Source: Bacilli bacterium (GTDB lineage: Bacteria > Bacillota_I > Bacilli_A > RFN20 > DUOF01). From it: a DNA stretch of 64,000 bases. Where the stretch lies: contig JAFWYE010000006.1 in the NCBI GenBank assembly GCA_017517765.1, positions 62,001-126,000 on the forward strand, given 5' to 3'. The translations under genes were made by a program, and so were the position numbers. A model generated the notes under the pieces. That model was not told the origin of the DNA, ran no database searches, and saw only the letters and a program-made list of their open reading frames with translations. Below, piece by piece: positions 61,373-64,000 of this stretch (position 1 is the stretch's first letter; the number at the start of each line of letters is the position of its first letter).

Positions 61373-63122
61373 TTTCTGTATTAGCGTATACAATTCCTTT
61401 GTTACCATCAATTGTAACACTTGTTTCACTCCATAATTTCTTCATATTAGAACCTATACCAATAACACATGGTATACCTAACTCTCTTGCTACAATTGCA
61501 CTATGACACAAAAAGCCACCAACAGCTGTAACAATACCAGAAGATTTAGAAAGAATATTCATCCATTCAGGATCTGTAAACCAAGCCATAAGGATATCTC
61601 CTTCTTGCCAATCTGTAACCTTATCAATTTCTCTTGCATTAACAAATCTAGCTCTAGCAGTTACAACACCTGGAGAAGCTGCAATACCATGAAATATTGG
61701 CTTACCAGTACTAGTGAATTCTTCGCTTACACTAGCAATTTGCTCTAAATCTATATCTGAGGTAACTGGTCTATATTGAAGCATAACTAGTTTACCCTCT
61801 AATATCATCCATTCAAAATCTGCTAATCCATTACCCTCTTTAGCAACTATACTTTGTAAATTTAATAATTGCTCTCCAATATCACCTTCAACAGACTTCA
61901 AAGTAGTAGTATTACAAGTATTATCTCTCCAAATTTCTCTATCAGGAGTAACTTTACCAGAAACTAATTTTTCTCCATTACCTTTAACATATTCTAAAAC
62001 TCCACTACTTCCTGTCTTACCAATCCATACTCCAGCATATTCAGGTTCTACAAAACTTTGAATAACTACAGCCATGTTAGGTTGAGCAAGACCATTAGTT
62101 TCAATATATTTTTGTAATCTGCTATTATTTTTACTAGCAACAACTTTATTAATATATTCACTTAATTCACTATATTTAACATCTAAATATGAATCAAACA
62201 TACCTGCAAAAGAATTATTGTTACCATCTTCAATATCAGCACTACTTCTTACAGAATAGTTAATAGTACTAGCTAAAGTAGAACAATCATAAGTAGTCGA
62301 ATTAGTAGAACATGTAGGAATAACATAAGTTAATGGTATATTAGCACCACTTGCTCTAAGTACAGTTAAACCATATCCTTTACCACCAATAAGTTTTACT
62401 AACTCTTTATTTATACCTGCTAAATATGCTTTTGATAATTCATCAATACCTAATAAAGTTTTATTTGTTAAAGCTAAATAATGTCTATGCATAATAGCAT
62501 ATTCAAACTCAATTCCCTCAATTGGTAGTGGATTTGCATTAACATATTTTTCTTCTAAATCATAAATATAAGGAGCAACATTATTTAAATAATAAGTATG
62601 TTGATCATCTTGCCATTTTTTTAATACTAAATATTTACTTAATAAATCATCATTAATATCAAACTTATCAGTTTCTTCTAAAACTTTTCTTCCATCTACA
62701 GACAAATACGATTTATCTATCTTTTGAATAAGAGATAAGTAAGTATCTGGATATGATTTTTGAATTTTCTCAATTAAATCATCAGCAAATGATCCTAATT
62801 CATTAATAGACTCTAAAAGCCCAAAATACATCATAGCAACAGCAGATATATTAAAGCTTTCATTCAAATCACTACTTTTTTTAGCTAAATCAAAATAATA
62901 ATTTGTTTTTTCTCTTAACTCAGATAAAACTTTATCTAACTCACTAGAAGTTGTATTTTCATTAGTGATAGATAAATACTTTTTCATCTCTTCTAGTAGT
63001 TCTTTATTGTCTATACACTCAAGTAATACCCTACTAGACCAAGTATCCAATCTACTAGGAAAAAAAGTATCTACATAATTAGTTTTAAAATCTAAATATT
63101 CTTCCAATGTAACATTACTCAT
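61365..63122 (-). CDS. PEP-synthase/rifampin-phosphotransferase-like enzyme
   Basis: The 585-residue protein begins with about 225 residues of unrecognised helical sequence. An ATP-grasp (PEP/pyruvate-binding) part follows (LIGGKGYGLTVLRASGANIP near 240-259, then SVRSSADIEDGNNNSFAGMF and EYAGVWIGK). The C-terminal swivelling domain has the phosphohistidine motif GGFLCHSAIVARELG then IPCVIG (catalytic His near 539). There is no C-terminal PEP-binding barrel, so the reaction is likely transfer of phosphate from ATP to a small molecule or peptide, as in rifampin phosphotransferase. It follows the radical SAM gene by 2 bases. Confidence 0.8.
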   Translation of the reverse strand: MSNVTLEEYLDFKTNYVDTFFPSRLDTWSSRVLLECIDNKELLEEMKKYLSITNENTTSSELDKVLSELREKTNYYFDLAKKSSDLNESFNISAVAMMYFGLLESINELGSFADDLIEKIQKSYPDTYLSLIQKIDKSYLSVDGRKVLEETDKFDINDDLLSKYLVLKKWQDDQHTYYLNNVAPYIYDLEEKYVNANPLPIEGIEFEYAIMHRHYLALTNKTLLGIDELSKAYLAGINKELVKLIGGKGYGLTVLRASGANIPLTYVIPTCSTNSTTYDCSTLASTINYSVRSSADIEDGNNNSFAGMFDSYLDVKYSELSEYINKVVASKNNSRLQKYIETNGLAQPNMAVVIQSFVEPEYAGVWIGKTGSSGVLEYVKGNGEKLVSGKVTPDREIWRDNTCNTTTLKSVEGDIGEQLLNLQSIVAKEGNGLADFEWMILEGKLVMLQYRPVTSDIDLEQIASVSEEFTSTGKPIFHGIAASPGVVTARARFVNAREIDKVTDWQEGDILMAWFTDPEWMNILSKSSGIVTAVGGFLCHSAIVARELGIPCVIGIGSNMKKLWSETSVTIDGNKGIVYANTENK

Positions 63123-63124
63123 TA

Positions 63125-64000
63125 TTAATCCTCCTTATTACATATCTTATTTAAACTTATATCCTTTTTATTTAAAAATAAATAATCACTTCTATTTAAA
63201 ACTTTATCCCTTAACATTTTATATCTTTTAACTTTATCATTACTATAGAAATTCACTAATTTTTCATGTAAGTATTGAGCATTTTGTCCTTTATAAGAAT
63301 AAATTAAATCTAGTGATTTAGAACCGTCTATATTACTATTAATAGCAATCTTAGAATTCCTTACAAAATTAAATACACTAAGACCAAATCCATCTAAATA
63401 CTTACATTTTTTCAAAAAGTTTAAAGTCTTATACATCTCATATTTTCTCTCGTTTGGATATCCAATCATATATGTGGAAGAGACAATTATATTGTATGCA
63501 TGTACTTTCTTTAATACTGCTTTTGCTTTTTTAAATTCAATTCCCTTATTCATTAAATTTAATACTCTTTGTGAAGCACTCTCTACTCCAAAAGTAATTA
63601 ATTTACAGCCACTCTTTTCAAGTAATTTACAATTTTCATCACTTAAATAATCATCAGATATTCTTGTTTCCATAAGCCAATTAATTTTAATGTTTTTTTC
63701 TATTAGATAAGATGCAAAATGTAGTATATTTTTAGGATTTATACATTCATCTACAAATATAACACCTTTAACAGCATAATTATTATATAAATCTAAAACA
63801 CACTCACAAATCTTATTTATATCTAATGGCTCATTACATCTATAAAAATAATGATGCGCACAAAAGTTACACTTACCATAATAGCATCCCTTTGATAAAA
63901 GCATTGGAACTACTATTTTATAAGATAAATATTTTTCTAAAGCTAGATCAGAAAAATCTGGAACTGTCATATCTTTATTTGCTAAACTTTTAGAATTAAA
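63125..64000 (-). CDS. Radical SAM enzyme (probably B12-dependent type), 5' end outside window
   Basis: The cluster motif CYYGKCNFC (CxxxCxxC, near residue 29-37 from the first in-window Met) is preceded by PDFSDLALEKYLSYKIVVPM, the linker usually found between a B12-binding domain and the radical SAM core. The GGE-like FVDECINP and FGVESASQRVLNLMNKG segments follow. The frame stays open from 63970 to the window edge with no stop, so the Met at 63970 is probably internal and an N-terminal, likely cobalamin-binding, domain is missing. Operon with the PEP-synthase-like gene. Confidence 0.82.
   Translation of the reverse strand, partial: FNSKSLANKDMTVPDFSDLALEKYLSYKIVVPMLLSKGCYYGKCNFCAHHYFYRCNEPLDINKICECVLDLYNNYAVKGVIFVDECINPKNILHFASYLIEKNIKINWLMETRISDDYLSDENCKLLEKSGCKLITFGVESASQRVLNLMNKGIEFKKAKAVLKKVHAYNIIVSSTYMIGYPNERKYEMYKTLNFLKKCKYLDGFGLSVFNFVRNSKIAINSNIDGSKSLDLIYSYKGQNAQYLHEKLVNFYSNDKVKRYKMLRDKVLNRSDYLFLNKKDISLNKICNKED

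Noticed and set aside
63125..63970. Complete radical SAM gene starting at the Met at 63970
   Set aside because: The frame is open through the window edge, and the PDFSDLALEKYLS segment is normally internal, preceded by another domain.
1..64000. CRISPR array
   Set aside because: No regularly spaced repeats of suitable length. The only tandem direct repeat noted is the 3 x 11-base unit at 1821.

Overview
The window is AT-rich bacterial chromosome. It reads with the standard code: TGA is a real stop (for example at the end of murG) and Trp is TGG. It comes from an endospore-forming Bacillota. Evidence is sigE, sigG, spoIIGA, bofA, a gerA-type germinant receptor operon, a CotD-like coat gene, ylbD/E/F/J, and a divided-cell-wall cluster in Bacillus order. 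Compact genes, tight overlaps, a very low G+C and a reduced, diverged FtsA suggest an uncultured gut bacillus near Erysipelotrichia or the Mollicutes-like RF39-type lineages. That placement is inference. MurE carries DNPR, so the peptidoglycan is predicted to be meso-DAP type.

Layout. 1-1776: unknown gene fragment, rpmF, acyltransferase, small SSB-like protein (all minus). 1821-5321: ger operon (plus). 5305-23174: one long minus-strand run in transcription order murE-mraY-murD-ftsW-murG-murB-divIB-ftsA-ftsZ, a terminator, then spoIIGA-sigE-sigG-sepF-ftsK/spoIIIE-two M16 peptidases-acpS. It couples wall precursor synthesis, division and early/late sporulation sigma factors. 23251-29000: housekeeping genes (membrane proteins, bofA, HD, TIM-barrel, HAD, GNAT, NUDIX). 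28862-31770: feoA-feoB-FeoB-associated peptide, divergent from a DtxR-type regulator, with an iron-box-like palindrome over the feo start. 31928-35365: BcrA-type ABC exporter. 35450-36979: lipoprotein with an RsgI-like domain.

37.1-52.1 kb is an accessory region. It lies between repeated copies of the 3' end and terminator of the CotD-like gene: the full gene at 52158, a mini-gene at 39135 and a remnant at 37122. It holds a 474-residue protein with a SUKH-like tail, a G+C-elevated non-coding block that may be structured RNA, a UvrD-Pif1 fusion helicase, a single-ring ClpA-like ATPase, a free RNA polymerase alpha C-terminal domain, about eight unrecognised proteins in two operons that share a distinctive hairpin leader, and an HRDC-UvrD helicase with a nuclease-like insert. 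No integrase, transposase or CRISPR array is visible. This is the best candidate for an undescribed (perhaps defence or conflict) system.

52.4-57.2 kb returns to core genes: pyrophosphatase, ylbJ, ylbF-ylbE-ylbD, def and two tRNA-Arg genes. A CoiA-like gene follows the tRNAs. 58.5-64 kb holds a zinc-ribbon membrane protein, then a YcaO cyclodehydratase-like gene facing a PEP-synthase-like/radical SAM pair that runs off the window. This end may be part of a peptide-modification locus whose precursor is not in view.
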